A DNA stretch of 64,000 nt from Rhizobium phaseoli (GTDB lineage Bacteria > Pseudomonadota > Alphaproteobacteria > Rhizobiales > Rhizobiaceae), in contig NZ_ML133582.1 of assembly GCF_003985125.1 (NCBI RefSeq), positions 1 through 64,000 on the forward strand, in the 5' to 3' direction. Positions 1 through 8,712 of the stretch are shown one piece after another. The notes below the pieces were generated by a model. The model searched no databases. It was given only the letters and a program-made list of their open reading frames with translations, and was not told the origin of the DNA. Position 1 is the first letter of the stretch; each line of letters starts with the position of its first letter. A program made the translations under genes and the position numbers.

Positions 1-347
1 CTTGCGAAGATCATTTGAAAGAGGTCGAGTCATCCGATGCTGGCCTCCACTCCAGCCAGCATCTTGAATCACAAAACAGCCAAAAACGGAATCCCTTCCG
101 ATTCAACTAAATCCAGATACGCTCTAGTCCGGGGAGGTCTGACATTATCCTGTTTCGGGCGGGGAAAATAATCTTCCAGACTATTTTACGCCTATCGAAA
201 GTGGATCTGGTGAAGGCGGGATATCACCAGGCGCCGCATCTTATGCTTCGAAGAGAGGCGTAGAATGTATTCCTATACTATAAGTAAGTGTTAATATACT
301 GAGTTACGCAGCGCTGCCGTGCGCATCCGGGTCGAATCGAACCGCGT
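1..347. other. Non-coding left edge
   Basis: No convincing gene lies here. Reading frames are short and lack the G+C-rich third-position pattern of the neighbours. The stretch is more A+T-rich than the flanking genes. It contains one strong hairpin near the left edge (listed separately), and the sufE stop codon bounds it on the right. Confidence 0.6.
36..63. terminator. Hairpin, probable terminator of a gene left of the window
   Basis: A perfect 9-bp inverted repeat (GATGCTGGC / GCCAGCATC) encloses a 10-nt loop. No clear T-run follows, so a role as a rho-independent terminator for a gene ending outside the window is inference. Confidence 0.4.
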
Positions 348-770
348 TCAAGCTGCGGCGCGGACTTGCGCCTCTTCCCGGATTCTCTTCACCATCGAAC
401 GCAACCCGTTCGAGCGCTGCGACGACAGGTTCTCCACCAAGCCGATCTTCGAGAAGATTTCGAAGGCATCGAGCGCGGCGATTTCGGATGCCGGCTTGCC
501 GGAATAGGTGGCAAGTACGATGGCGACGAGGCCGCGCACGATATGGGCATCGGAATCGCCCTCGAAGTTCATGATCGGATTGTCCGGGTCGCCCGAGGTA
601 TGCGTCACCAGCCACACCTGGCTGGCGCAGCCCATCACCTTGTTCTCGGAGGTGCGCTTTTCCTCGGCCAGATCAGGCAGCGCCTTGCCGAGTTCGATGA
701 CATAGCGGTAGCGGTCTTCCCAATCGTCCAGGAAGGTAAAGTCGTCGATGATCTGGTCGAGGGATGCCAT
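348..770 (-). CDS. sufE: SufE-family cysteine desulfuration protein
   Basis: SufE accepts persulfide sulfur from the SufS cysteine desulfurase and passes it to the SufBCD scaffold for Fe-S cluster assembly in the cytoplasm. The 140-residue product starts MASLDQIIDDF and carries the SufE signature around residues 40-60, with the sulfur-accepting cysteine in the segment KVMGCASQVW followed by a conserved tryptophan. Length matches the family norm of about 140. A longer frame reaches 830 but adds 20 unconserved residues, so the ATG at 770 is preferred. No other suf gene is adjacent, which suggests it acts with a suf operon elsewhere in the chromosome. Family identity is clear; the partner assignment is from general knowledge. 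Confidence 0.93.
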   Translation of the reverse strand: MASLDQIIDDFTFLDDWEDRYRYVIELGKALPDLAEEKRTSENKVMGCASQVWLVTHTSGDPDNPIMNFEGDSDAHIVRGLVAIVLATYSGKPASEIAALDAFEIFSKIGLVENLSSQRSNGLRSMVKRIREEAQVRAAA

Positions 771-1168
771 GAAAAGCCTTTCACCATTGGCAGGGCCGGC
801 GAAATGCACGGCAATTTTGCCTCCGGACATGCTCTAGGACTGCATATAGGTGAAAGACACACGGATTTGAACCGGTAAAGCGCGTCGCAGCCGCTCAGAA
901 TTGCCCGTGCTTCAGCTTTTTTGCTTGCGCATGCCGCCCAAGACGCCGCGTGTTAAAGAAACGCCGTGAGGGATGGGCATCCTCACGGCGCAGCAAGATG
1001 CTGAATTAAACAGGGCAGGCACGTCAGGCATGGGGCATTTCCGCGTCATGCGGACCACCGATGCAAGCTCAGGCAATTCCGGCTGCGAAGCTGTTTTCCG
1101 TCCGGAATTGCGTCAAACAGGAACGAAGAATTCGAAATGCGCTGCGGGCGGGCGCCCGCGCAATATTG
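771..1168. other. 398-bp intergenic region
   Basis: The spacer lies between two minus-strand genes. It contains the promoter side of sufE and a strong hairpin (962-990). A GC-rich hairpin (GCGGGC / GCCCGC, 1144-1159) lies just beyond the stop of the DUF5330 gene. No protein-coding frame with a ribosome-binding site was found. Confidence 0.5.
962..990 (-). terminator. Rho-independent terminator, minus strand
   Basis: A perfect 10-bp stem (CGCCGTGAGG / CCTCACGGCG) has a 9-nt loop. On the minus strand it is followed by TTTCTTTAA, the layout of an intrinsic terminator. It lies 179 bp downstream of the DUF5330 gene, so a longer 3' transcript or a small RNA could end here. Confidence 0.65.
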
Positions 1169-1663
1169 TCAGATCGCCGGTTTCGGCGTCGGCAGCGGGA
1201 TCGCGCCGGTTACCACCGTCTCGGCAGCCGTTTCATCATCGACCGGCGGGCGGTAGGGCATCGGCTGGTTGAGCGCAGCCTTTGCCTCGCGCACCTTTTC
1301 CTGGACGGAAGGGGCGGCGAGCGAGGGCAGGGCGGGTGCCGCCCGCTTTGCCGTTTCGGCAAGCTTTGCCGACGTTGCCGGCTCGTCGCTGAACTGGCTG
1401 TCGAGCAGTTCATAGGCAACGTGGGCGCCCTCGCGGGCCCGGTAACCGAGCGCCGTCAGGGTCTCCGCGCCCTTGGCGCAGACCTCGGGCTTTTCCGAGC
1501 ACATGCCGGTCAGATAGTCATAGGCGCCGCTGGCCGCCGTAAAGGCGTCGGAAAGCTGCAATTGCGGGCCGCTGGCGAGCTTGTCGGAACCCTCCGTGCT
1601 GAAGACGGAAAGAAGCACGAGCACGAGGCCAAACCAGAAGGATCCTTTGATCAGAAACCACAT
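1169..1663 (-). CDS. DUF5330 domain-containing membrane protein
   Basis: The 164-residue protein starts MWFLIKGSFWFGLVLVLLS, a single N-terminal transmembrane or uncleaved signal segment (residues about 5-22). A predicted periplasmic domain of about 90 residues follows, with two cysteines in CSEKPEVCAKG, and then a Pro/Ala-rich tail (about 115-164). The pattern matches the rhizobial DUF5330 family, whose function is unknown. The open frame extends upstream to 1828, but that extension is basic and unlike a signal region, so the ATG at 1663 is preferred. It stands alone on the minus strand between sufE and a divergent histidine kinase gene. Confidence 0.78.
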   Translation of the reverse strand: MWFLIKGSFWFGLVLVLLSVFSTEGSDKLASGPQLQLSDAFTAASGAYDYLTGMCSEKPEVCAKGAETLTALGYRAREGAHVAYELLDSQFSDEPATSAKLAETAKRAAPALPSLAAPSVQEKVREAKAALNQPMPYRPPVDDETAAETVVTGAIPLPTPKPAI

Positions 1664-2115
1664 TGTCGTTGCCCATCCTGTTTTCCCGTCCGGTTCTTTT
1701 CGCCGAATCAGGCCGGTTGTCCGGTGTGCTTTCACCCTATCGACAAGTTGCGAATGCCGCTTTTCGAAACTCGCGCGCATTTGCGGCAAATTTAATTCAA
1801 ATTTTAGCGAAGCGGATTTGAGCTGCATTTAAGTCGAATGCGAGCGACTGCCGTTAAGCATCAGGGCGGCACCTCCTTGCAATTGCAGGGCTTTTGGCCG
1901 CTCGCCCTGCCACAGGCGTTAACGCGATGCTGAAATATGAAGGAATTCCGTTGCTTACCGGCTATTAACCACAAAAGGCAAAGGGGCTCTCGGATGCCTC
2001 AAAACGGGAATTTCTGCCCTTTCTGGCTGTGAACGGCGCTTTTGCCTTATCCTTTCCTTAAGTCGCGGGGGCCTATTGTCCGGATCGACAGACAGCCTTT
2101 TCGGGCGGGTATTGC
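1664..2115. promoter_or_regulatory. Divergent promoter region, DUF5330 / histidine kinase
   Basis: This 452-bp stretch separates two divergent genes. It is locally A+T-rich around 1785-1830 and 1930-1975 and contains a TTAACC element at 1965-1970, which resembles a CtrA half-site of the TTAACCAT type. Given that a cell-cycle-type kinase follows, CtrA control is a reasonable but untested inference. No coding frame is supported. Confidence 0.35.
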
Positions 2116-3657
2116 GTGCGAGTATTGAGTGACATTGGCGGCTGGGTGACGGCGCTCGTAGACCGGGCGGCGACAAGCTGGCTCTCCCGGACGGGCGGCG
2201 GCGAAGCCGTGCGCCAGCGCGAGCTTGCGATTCTGCGCCGCCTGGTGCTGCTGTCGTCGGCTGCTCTCGTCGCCGCGCCCGTCGGCCTTTCGGCGGTTAC
2301 CAGCCCGGCCGTCGCCTTGCCGGCCGGTGTCGCCATGGTCTGCGCCGCCTTCCTCTTTTCCGCCGTCGGCAGCATTGCGCTCGCCCGCCAGGGCTCGTCG
2401 GCCGGCATCGCCACCCAGTCGGCCGAGGACTTCTTCCTGAGCGTCACGCCCGGCCTCGTCTTGTTCCTCGATCCGCACGGCAGCGTCGCCACCATCGGCG
2501 GCCGCGACCGGCGCGATTTCCTCGCCTGGATGCGCGATCCGAAGGGCAGAGGCTTCCTGGAGCAGGTGCATGTCTCCGATCGCATCCTGTTCCTGCAGGC
2601 GCTCGACGGCCTGCGCCGCGGCGAGGATGCCGCAAGCGTCGATCTGCGCCTCGACCGGCCTTCGGTTTCGCGCGATCAGCGCCAGTTCGCTTATCTGAGA
2701 ATGGATATGACCGCCCGGCGCGATGCCGATGGCGAACTGGCCGCCGTCATCGCCCAGCTGCGCGACGTCTCCGTCGAGCAGCAGCTGCGGGCCGAGGCGC
2801 AAAGCCGCGCGGCCGACGCCGAATCGGCAAACGATGCCAAATCGCGGTTCCTCGCCGCCGTCAGCCATGAGCTGCGCACGCCGCTCAACGCCATTCTCGG
2901 TTTTTCCGATATTCTGATCGGCGAATATTTCGGCAAGTTCGAAAACGACCGCCAGCGTGAATATGTCGGCCTCGTCCGCGAATCCGGCGCGCATCTGCTT
3001 TCCGTCGTCAACACCATGCTCGACATGAGCAAGATCGAGGCCGGCCGCTACGAGCTGATCCTTGAAGCTTTCGACATATCGGCCTCCGTCAGATCCTGCG
3101 AATCGATGCTGGCCTTGCAGGCCAAGACCAAGGGCGTCACCCTGACAAGCCGGATCCAGCGCGGCCTCGGTGAGATCGTCGCCGATCAGCGCGCCATCCA
3201 GCAGATCCTCATCAATCTCGTCGGCAATGCCGTGAAGTTCACCGAGGCCGGCGGCGTCGTCTCTATCGATGCGGCGGCCCGCGACGGCATCCTGAAGCTG
3301 ACGGTCAGCGATACCGGCATCGGCATTGCCGCCGACAAGCTGGCGCTGCTCGGCCAGCCCTTCGTCCAGATCCAGAACGATTACACCCGCCGCTTCGAAG
3401 GGACCGGCCTCGGCCTTTCACTGGTCAAGGGACTTGTCGCGCTGCATGGCGGAAATTTCGCTATCGCCAGCCAGCCGGGCGAGGGTACGATCATCACCAT
3501 CGAGATCGCGGTGGACGGTTCGGGCGCTAGGCGGGCAGATGATGCCGGCCAGGGCGCGACAGTCGAGTTTCCGCCGCGGCTGAAAGACGTGGTCAAGTCA
3601 GGGGTAGAATTGGAAGAGGGGCTTTTCGATGGCCGCGCGCAAGCGAAAATCGCCTAA
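2116..3657 (+). CDS. Membrane-bound sensor histidine kinase, DivJ/PleC (PdhS) type
   Basis: The 513-residue sensor kinase has two hydrophobic segments (about 42-62 and 66-90), a PAS-like region (about 100-215), a short coiled coil, and an H-box HELRTPLNAILGFSDI with phospho-accepting His251. The HATPase domain shows the N-box (NLVGNAVKFTE), G1 (DTGIGIA) and a G2 box GTGLGLSLVKGL. The H-box and the QNDYTRRFEGTGLGL segment are typical of kinases that act on DivK/PleD in alphaproteobacterial cell-cycle control. The architecture fits DivJ best, but PleC itself is at 42332-44641 and other PdhS paralogues exist. The GTG at 2116 is the first usable start, with a weak purine-rich site upstream. The last 29 bp overlap the next gene, implying translational coupling. 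Confidence 0.85.
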   Translation: MRVLSDIGGWVTALVDRAATSWLSRTGGGEAVRQRELAILRRLVLLSSAALVAAPVGLSAVTSPAVALPAGVAMVCAAFLFSAVGSIALARQGSSAGIATQSAEDFFLSVTPGLVLFLDPHGSVATIGGRDRRDFLAWMRDPKGRGFLEQVHVSDRILFLQALDGLRRGEDAASVDLRLDRPSVSRDQRQFAYLRMDMTARRDADGELAAVIAQLRDVSVEQQLRAEAQSRAADAESANDAKSRFLAAVSHELRTPLNAILGFSDILIGEYFGKFENDRQREYVGLVRESGAHLLSVVNTMLDMSKIEAGRYELILEAFDISASVRSCESMLALQAKTKGVTLTSRIQRGLGEIVADQRAIQQILINLVGNAVKFTEAGGVVSIDAAARDGILKLTVSDTGIGIAADKLALLGQPFVQIQNDYTRRFEGTGLGLSLVKGLVALHGGNFAIASQPGEGTIITIEIAVDGSGARRADDAGQGATVEFPPRLKDVVKSGVELEEGLFDGRAQAKIA

Positions 3658-4585
3658 GGGAAAAAACCGACGGCAGCAGCCGGGCCTCGTGGTGTCAGGT
3701 GCAGCCGCTCTCGGCGGCCTCGGTCTGCAGGGCGCATCTGCGCTGGGTGGTCTTGGGCTGCAGGGCGCATCGGCGCTCGGCGGCGTCATCGGTCGCAATC
3801 CCTCGGTTGCCGGCGGCACGATCGCCTTCGTCGTCATCTTCTCTTTCGTTGCGGCCAATGCGCTCTGGTATCAGCCCGGACTGCATCCGCATCCGATTTT
3901 CCGCACCCGCGACCCGCAGTCTTCGAACGTGCTCGGCGCCCGCCGCCCGGCCGAAGAGCAGCAAGGCGAGGTCACGACCTTCCGGATCGAACGGCCGGAG
4001 GATGCCGCCGCCACCACCAGCGCGACGCCGGCGCCCGCCGCACCGGCTCAGCAGCCGAGCGAGCTGGTTATGGGCATCCAGCAGCAGCTGGTGCGCCGCG
4101 GCCTCTATAACGGCATTCCTGACGGCATTATCGGCCCCCGCACCAGCGCCGCCATCCTCTTCTTCCAGGAAACCGTCGGCATGGCGCAGACCGGGGAAGC
4201 GACGCCGGAGGTGCTGGCCGCGCTGAAAACCGACGCCGCCGGTCCCTCGACCGTGCCCGCGGAAAAACCGCGTGAGGATGTGAGCTCGAAGGCGGCGGCG
4301 GAAGACCCGGTGGCCGCCGCGATCCGCAGCGCCGAAAAGACGGTCAAGACGGCGCCATCGGCAGCAAAGCAGCTTCCTTCAAGCGAACTCACCACTGTCG
4401 ACCTGGTGCTGAAGATACAGAAGGGTCTGTCCAACATGGCCTATGCCAATGTCGGCGTCGACGGCGTCGCCGGCGAGCAGACCCGCGCCGCCATCCGCCA
4501 TTTCCAGAAGCACTACAACCTGCCCGAAAACGGCGAGCCGAACGAGGCGGTGCTGAAGAAACTCAAGGAAATCGGCGCGATCTGA
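3629..4585 (+). CDS. Membrane-anchored peptidoglycan-binding protein
   Basis: The 318-residue protein starts with a highly basic N-terminus. A Gly/Ala/Leu repeat follows (residues about 22-52, two copies of GLGLQGASALG), then one transmembrane helix (about 60-78, GGTIAFVVIFSFVAANALW). Two PG_binding_1 domains lie at about 140-195 and 255-316, each with the DGIIGPRTSAAI-like motif, and are joined by an Ala/Pro-rich linker. It is probably anchored in the inner membrane with both domains in the periplasm, contacting murein. No catalytic domain is visible. The gene overlaps the kinase by 29 bp with a GAAGAGGGG ribosome site inside the kinase gene, so the two are probably co-translated and may link wall state to cell-cycle signalling (inference). 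Confidence 0.82.
   Translation: MAARKRKSPKGKNRRQQPGLVVSGAAALGGLGLQGASALGGLGLQGASALGGVIGRNPSVAGGTIAFVVIFSFVAANALWYQPGLHPHPIFRTRDPQSSNVLGARRPAEEQQGEVTTFRIERPEDAAATTSATPAPAAPAQQPSELVMGIQQQLVRRGLYNGIPDGIIGPRTSAAILFFQETVGMAQTGEATPEVLAALKTDAAGPSTVPAEKPREDVSSKAAAEDPVAAAIRSAEKTVKTAPSAAKQLPSSELTTVDLVLKIQKGLSNMAYANVGVDGVAGEQTRAAIRHFQKHYNLPENGEPNEAVLKKLKEIGAI
3710..3784 (+). repeat. 33-bp in-frame tandem repeat
   Basis: About 2.3 copies of a 33-bp unit (starts 3710, 3743, 3776), each encoding LGGLGLQGASA-type residues just before the transmembrane helix of the peptidoglycan-binding protein. The copies differ at silent and near-silent sites. Copy number may vary among strains because the unit is a multiple of three. 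Confidence 0.8.
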
Positions 4586-4608
4586 GACCTATCGCGCTAC
4601 TAGGTCTC
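4584..4608 (+). terminator. Probable terminator after peptidoglycan-binding gene
   Basis: A perfect 8-bp stem (GAGACCTA / TAGGTCTC) with a 9-nt loop overlaps the stop codon of the upstream gene. No T-run follows, so efficiency is uncertain. Confidence 0.4.
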
Positions 4609-4657
4609 GCCCGAGACTACAACCTAAGTCTAAGATGCGGGCGCTATTTGCAACTTA

Positions 4658-4666
4658 TTAACCATG
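4658..4666 (+). promoter_or_regulatory. TTAACCATG element, possible CtrA half-site
   Basis: This element, 42 bp upstream of the chemoreceptor start, matches the TTAACCAT half-site bound by CtrA in alphaproteobacteria. Motility and chemotaxis genes are common CtrA targets, but a single short match can arise by chance. Confidence 0.3.
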
Positions 4667-4707
4667 TTGATCGAAGCTTTGCCGATTGAGGCGGGGGAAC
4701 GTCGGTC

Positions 4708-6156
4708 ATGCATGCTCTGAAGGCGATAGACGAGCTGGCCGGAGAACCGGCAGTCGAGACGGAAGGCCCGGATCGCACGGCGTTGCGTCACATCCTGCAG
4801 CGCCTTGCCGAGGAGGCCTCGACGCTCGGCATCGATCTCGTCGATATTGCCGGCGCCATTCAGGACATGGCGGCGATGTCGGGCCGCCATGCCTCCGCCT
4901 TCGATCATGTCACCCGCACTGCGCTGTCGATTGCCGAAACCAACCGCTCGGTCGCCCTGTCGCTGCGCGAGACCGACCGCACGGCAGCCGACGCCCGGCA
5001 GATGCTGAAGGAATCGGCCGACCGACTGTCCGGCTCCGTCGCCGAGATCGGCCACATGGTTCAATCCTCTGACGTCATCGGTGCCGAAATCGCCGGCTTT
5101 TCGAAATCGCTGGCCGATGTCGACAAGATTGCCGACGAGATCAGCACCATTGCCCGCCAGACCAACCTGCTGGCGTTGAATGCCGCGATCGAGGCAGCGC
5201 GCGCCGGTGACGCCGGCAAGGGCTTCGCCGTCGTCGCCGCCGAGGTTCGGGCGCTTTCGCTGCAGACCTCGAAGGCGACCGGCTCGATCCAGGACACGCT
5301 GGACGAATTGCGGGTGAAGATCGACAGGCTGTCGGCGGTCGGCGGCGATGCGCGCAACAGCGCTGCCGGCGTGCGCGACAAGTCGGAGGCGATGCGCGGC
5401 GCCTTCGAAAGCATGGAACATGTCATCACCCGCATCCTCGACAGTTCGACCGTCATGGCCAACACCACCGAGGCGGTCGACCAGCAATGTGCCGGTTTCG
5501 TCGAAAAGCTCAGCGAGATGTCCGGCGAGGTGACCGGTTCGAATGTCAGGCTGCAGCAGGCGGCAAGACGGGTCGACAGTGTCGTCGGTCTCTCAGAAAC
5601 ACTGGTCCAGCTGACGGCGAGCGCCGGTGTGAAGACCGCCGACAGCCGCTGGATCGAGGAGGCGCAATCGGTGGCAAGGCAGATATCGGGTGCCTTCGAA
5701 CGGGCCGTCGCCGAGGGCCAGATCGGCCTCGACGCCCTCTTCGACCGGCGCTACCGGCCAATACCGGGCACTGATCCGGTTCAGATGATGGCCGCCTTCA
5801 CCGAGCTTACCGACCGGCTGCTGCCGCCGATCCTGGAGCCGGTCCTTACCCTGGACGAGCGCGTCGCCTTCTGCGCGGCGATCGACGAGAACGGCTACCT
5901 GCCGACCCATAACCGGAAATTCTCGCAGCCGCAGCGGCTGGGCGACGCCGTCTGGAACACCGCCAATTGCCGCAATCGCCGCATCTTCGCCGATCGTGTC
6001 GGCCTGGCCGCCGGCCGCAGCACCGCGCCTTTCCTCGTCCAGACCTATCGGCGCGACATGGGCGGCGGCAATTTCGTGATGATGAAGGATATCTCCGCTC
6101 CGATCAGCCTGCGCGGCCGCCATTGGGGTGGATTGCGGCTGGCGGTCAAGGTTTGA
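4708..6156 (+). CDS. Soluble methyl-accepting chemotaxis protein
   Basis: The 482-residue protein has no transmembrane segment or signal peptide and is therefore a cytoplasmic chemoreceptor. The MCP signalling domain occupies about residues 40-280. Its hairpin tip (about 144-180) is IARQTNLLALNAAIEAARAG followed by GKGFAVVAAEVR, the CheA/CheW contact region. The C-terminal part (about 330-482) is a conserved globular domain of soluble rhizobial receptors, with HNRKFSQPQ and NCRNRRIF; its ligand is unknown. The unusual order is signalling hairpin first, sensory-like domain last. The ATG at 4708 has a GGCGGGGG ribosome site. No other che gene is nearby, so it presumably joins arrays built from the main che operon. 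Confidence 0.9.
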   Translation: MHALKAIDELAGEPAVETEGPDRTALRHILQRLAEEASTLGIDLVDIAGAIQDMAAMSGRHASAFDHVTRTALSIAETNRSVALSLRETDRTAADARQMLKESADRLSGSVAEIGHMVQSSDVIGAEIAGFSKSLADVDKIADEISTIARQTNLLALNAAIEAARAGDAGKGFAVVAAEVRALSLQTSKATGSIQDTLDELRVKIDRLSAVGGDARNSAAGVRDKSEAMRGAFESMEHVITRILDSSTVMANTTEAVDQQCAGFVEKLSEMSGEVTGSNVRLQQAARRVDSVVGLSETLVQLTASAGVKTADSRWIEEAQSVARQISGAFERAVAEGQIGLDALFDRRYRPIPGTDPVQMMAAFTELTDRLLPPILEPVLTLDERVAFCAAIDENGYLPTHNRKFSQPQRLGDAVWNTANCRNRRIFADRVGLAAGRSTAPFLVQTYRRDMGGGNFVMMKDISAPISLRGRHWGGLRLAVKV

Positions 6157-6217
6157 CGCCTCCGCCAATATCCGAGCGCGGATTGCCGATACCGGCGCGC
6201 CGGTCTATACCGCGCCG

Positions 6218-6562
6218 ATGAGATTACGCGCCGACATCTTCGTTTCCTCCCTTCTGCGCCGGGTCTTCGCCAGCGGCGATTTCGCCGCCGTCGAGAAAAA
6301 GGGCGCCGAGGAGGCGGGGGCGATCTTCATCCGCCAGCACTTTCGCGACGGCCTGGAGACGCTTTATGCGCCGGCTCCGCAGACAGCCTTCGGCGAAGAT
6401 GAGGCCGTTGATCGTCTGTTCGAGATCCGCCTCGCACGCAGCGAGCCGGAAGCGGTGCGGGCGATGCTGGAGCGTGAATGCCGCTTCGACCCCGATCTGT
6501 GGATCGTCGAGCTGGAGGCGGAGGAATTGGGCGATCTTATTCCGCTCGCGCGGGACGGCTGA
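6218..6562 (+). CDS. DUF1491 family protein
   Basis: The 114-residue soluble protein starts MRLRADIFVSSLLRRVFASG and contains EEAGAIFIRQ and a C-terminal RFDPDLWIVELE-type segment typical of DUF1491, a small alphaproteobacterial family of unknown function. The frame is open from 6128 within the end of the chemoreceptor, but the conserved N-terminus begins at the ATG at 6218. It follows the chemoreceptor gene by 61 bp and could share its transcript. A dispersed repeat begins 4 bp after the stop. Confidence 0.82.
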   Translation: MRLRADIFVSSLLRRVFASGDFAAVEKKGAEEAGAIFIRQHFRDGLETLYAPAPQTAFGEDEAVDRLFEIRLARSEPEAVRAMLERECRFDPDLWIVELEAEELGDLIPLARDG

Positions 6563-6565
6563 AAT

Positions 6566-6674
6566 CTAAAGTGTGTCGCGATCTTTCAGATTCGCCTGTC
6601 ACACTTTAGGTCTTTGATTTTACGCATGTGTCTTTAGCGCAATACCGCTGCACACTTTTGCGAGACATGCTCTG
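6566..6674 (+). repeat. Dispersed ~108-bp rhizobial intergenic repeat, copy A
   Basis: Copy A begins with a perfect 10-bp stem (CTAAAGTGTG at 6566-6575, CACACTTTAG at 6600-6609) around a CTTTCAGATT loop. A T-rich spacer follows (TCTTTGATTTTACGCATG), then CCGCTGCACACTTTTGCG and GACATGCTCT. The same block recurs in reverse orientation at 8895-9000. It lies between the convergent DUF1491 and DUF2336 genes. I recall similar blocks as common in Rhizobium genomes, so a non-autonomous dispersed element is the likely nature. Confidence 0.78.
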
Positions 6675-6689
6675 GGGCCGCTCGTCGGC

Positions 6690-7676
6690 TCAGCGCGACC
6701 GCCGTCCGAGCACGCGCATGTCGCGCTGCACCGGCGCCTGGCGGACGAAGCGGGGGCTTTCCGTCTCCTCGAGCGCCGGCGTAACGGCCGCCTCCGGCTT
6801 GTAGGTGTAGCGGTCGGCGCGCCGCCAGGCCTCTACTCTTTCGTGGCATTCTTCCGCATCGAGCGCATCGAGCACCATCCAGGCGCGCGTGACATTATGC
6901 TGCTGTTCGGCCAGGTGCGGATAGAACCGCTCCAGCACGAAGACGGCGTCGAGAAAACTCATGCCGAGGCTCGTCAACGTCGTGGCGAGCTGCTGGCCCG
7001 ACAGGTCGAGCATGATGCGCTCGGCAAGCCAGCGGCTGGCCGAAAGTGCATCGGCGAGGGCAGTTGCGAAATGGCTTGCCTCGCGCGAACGGGCAAAGCG
7101 CACCAGCAGCGCCTCCTGAATGTCGGTCAGCGTGCGCAGGCCGAGCCTGTCATCGTCCTTGCGGCCGAGATGGCCGGCAAGGTCGAGAATGCGCTCGCGC
7201 AACGCCTCTTCATTGGCGAGACGCTGTTCCGCCAGCGCTTCGGCCTCGCTGCTCTCCACCGGGGCGGGCGATAGCGGCACGCCCTCCGATTCTGTGATCG
7301 GTGCGGCGGGGGCCGCCGGCCGCGGCTGGCTCTGGCGCAACGCTACCAGCGCGTCGATGACCTTCGGCGACAGCGAGTTGCGGCTGACGATCGCCTTGAC
7401 ATGGGCTGCGCCCTGCATGCGCGCGATGGTGATCAGCGTGTCGTCGGCAATGGCCTTTGAAGCGGCAAGAAAGGGTGCTGCGATCTCGATCGGCTGATTG
7501 CCGATGAATAGCGCCACGGCTGCCGGCATGGTCTGGCACTGGGAAAGGGCGGCGACCGCCTGGCGCTTGGCCTCGTCGGAGGAGGCCTGGAACAGCGGTG
7601 TGAAAAGCTCGGCGAATTGGCGCAATTCAGATCGTGTCGGATGAGACAGGCTCTCGAAACTGCTGACAGTCGCCAT
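6690..7676 (-). CDS. DUF2336 domain-containing protein
   Basis: The 328-residue soluble protein begins MATVSSFESLSHPTRSELRQF and is almost wholly alpha-helical, with repeated Leu/Ala-rich helices resembling HEAT-like repeats (about 20-110 and 165-270) separated by a Pro/Ala linker (about 115-140). It matches the DUF2336 family of alphaproteobacteria, function unknown. The frame extends upstream to 7766, but that part is basic and poorly conserved in character; the ATG at 7676 begins the recognisable domain. It is convergent with DUF1491, with a repeat element between the two stops. Confidence 0.8.
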   Translation of the reverse strand: MATVSSFESLSHPTRSELRQFAELFTPLFQASSDEAKRQAVAALSQCQTMPAAVALFIGNQPIEIAAPFLAASKAIADDTLITIARMQGAAHVKAIVSRNSLSPKVIDALVALRQSQPRPAAPAAPITESEGVPLSPAPVESSEAEALAEQRLANEEALRERILDLAGHLGRKDDDRLGLRTLTDIQEALLVRFARSREASHFATALADALSASRWLAERIMLDLSGQQLATTLTSLGMSFLDAVFVLERFYPHLAEQQHNVTRAWMVLDALDAEECHERVEAWRRADRYTYKPEAAVTPALEETESPRFVRQAPVQRDMRVLGRRSR

Positions 7677-8712
7677 TAACACCACGTCCTTTTTCCTGAC
7701 GGCCAACGGGCCCTCGAGGTCTCGAAACCGGTCACGCACACGCACACCCTGAAAACGCAGAACCAAGGGAAACCGTGGTGCCGATGGCGCTGGCGGAACG
7801 CCTGTCGGATCGCACGGATATGAACAAATCCTACACCGGTACGGTTAATGGATGTTGAAGATTTTATTAAAATGCAACAGAAATATACACGTGTGGCGTG
7901 TTGCTGATTATTAGCCGGCAACAAAAATCCGTCTGCTTTCGAAGGGCTGCCGCGACGGTTTTCGATCGCTGTTGCGACCACCGCGACAGTTCGCCCTGCT
8001 GTCGTCGCGCGGGGCCCGCTGCAGCTCTGCGCGGCTGTCATCATCGCTCCGATGCAGGGCGTGCTAGTGCCGCAGACGGTGTCTTCAGGCTCTCGCTGTT
8101 GATATGCCGTCAAGCGCCGCAGCACCGTGATATCAGGGTCGCCGGACACGAAAGGGGAATCACCGGAAGGAGCTGTTGCCCGTCGCTGGCGCTCGAGCCT
8201 GAAAGATTTGCGGGTCGGCGATGGCCGCAAACCGCTCTCCGATGGAAACGGTTCGACCCGATCCTGGGCCGCGACGCAACGGATGTCGGGCTGCCGCATA
8301 TTTGCAACACCTGCGCGGCTGTCGGCGCGCGGGTCGTCGCTGCATGGTCAACTGTATGAATTATCTCTAATTTTGTTCTTCGGCAGGTGTCCGGATCCAC
8401 GCGCAGGCGGCATGAAACCAAATCGGCGCTTCATGCGTTGAGGAGGAAGTCACGGGAACTGTATTTGGCAACCGCTGAATATTAGTAAACTGTTAACTGT
8501 CATGTGTCTCAATTCGGACAGGAACGACGCGATTTGAGTATCTGGATCGTAGAAACTCCGCATCACGGTATTTCAATCAGGTGCCGTGGGAAAGGCGCGA
8601 ATGCCCTCGGTTCGGTCATGCCGGCACCGCAGGACGCGCCGGCCCGCACATTGGCGGGCAGGGTGAAATCCATCGCAAGTTCATCCGTCTCGGGCAGTGC
8701 ATGGAGACGAGA
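7677..8712. other. ~1-kb region without a supported gene
   Basis: Frames of 100-200 codons exist on both strands, but they are rich in Arg, Cys and Ser, overlap one another and lack ribosome sites and family motifs, so I regard them as non-coding. Two A+T-rich patches (about 7845-7930 and 8350-8520) probably hold promoters, one of them for the DUF2336 gene. A GAGGAGGAAG ribosome-like site at about 8441-8450 has no ATG behind it. A small RNA or a decayed gene could be present; I cannot show either. Confidence 0.5.

Noticed and set aside
7676..8421. Long open frames on both strands in the DUF2336-DUF1254 spacer
   Set aside because: Rich in Arg, Cys and Ser, mutually overlapping, without ribosome sites, domains or G+C-rich third positions.
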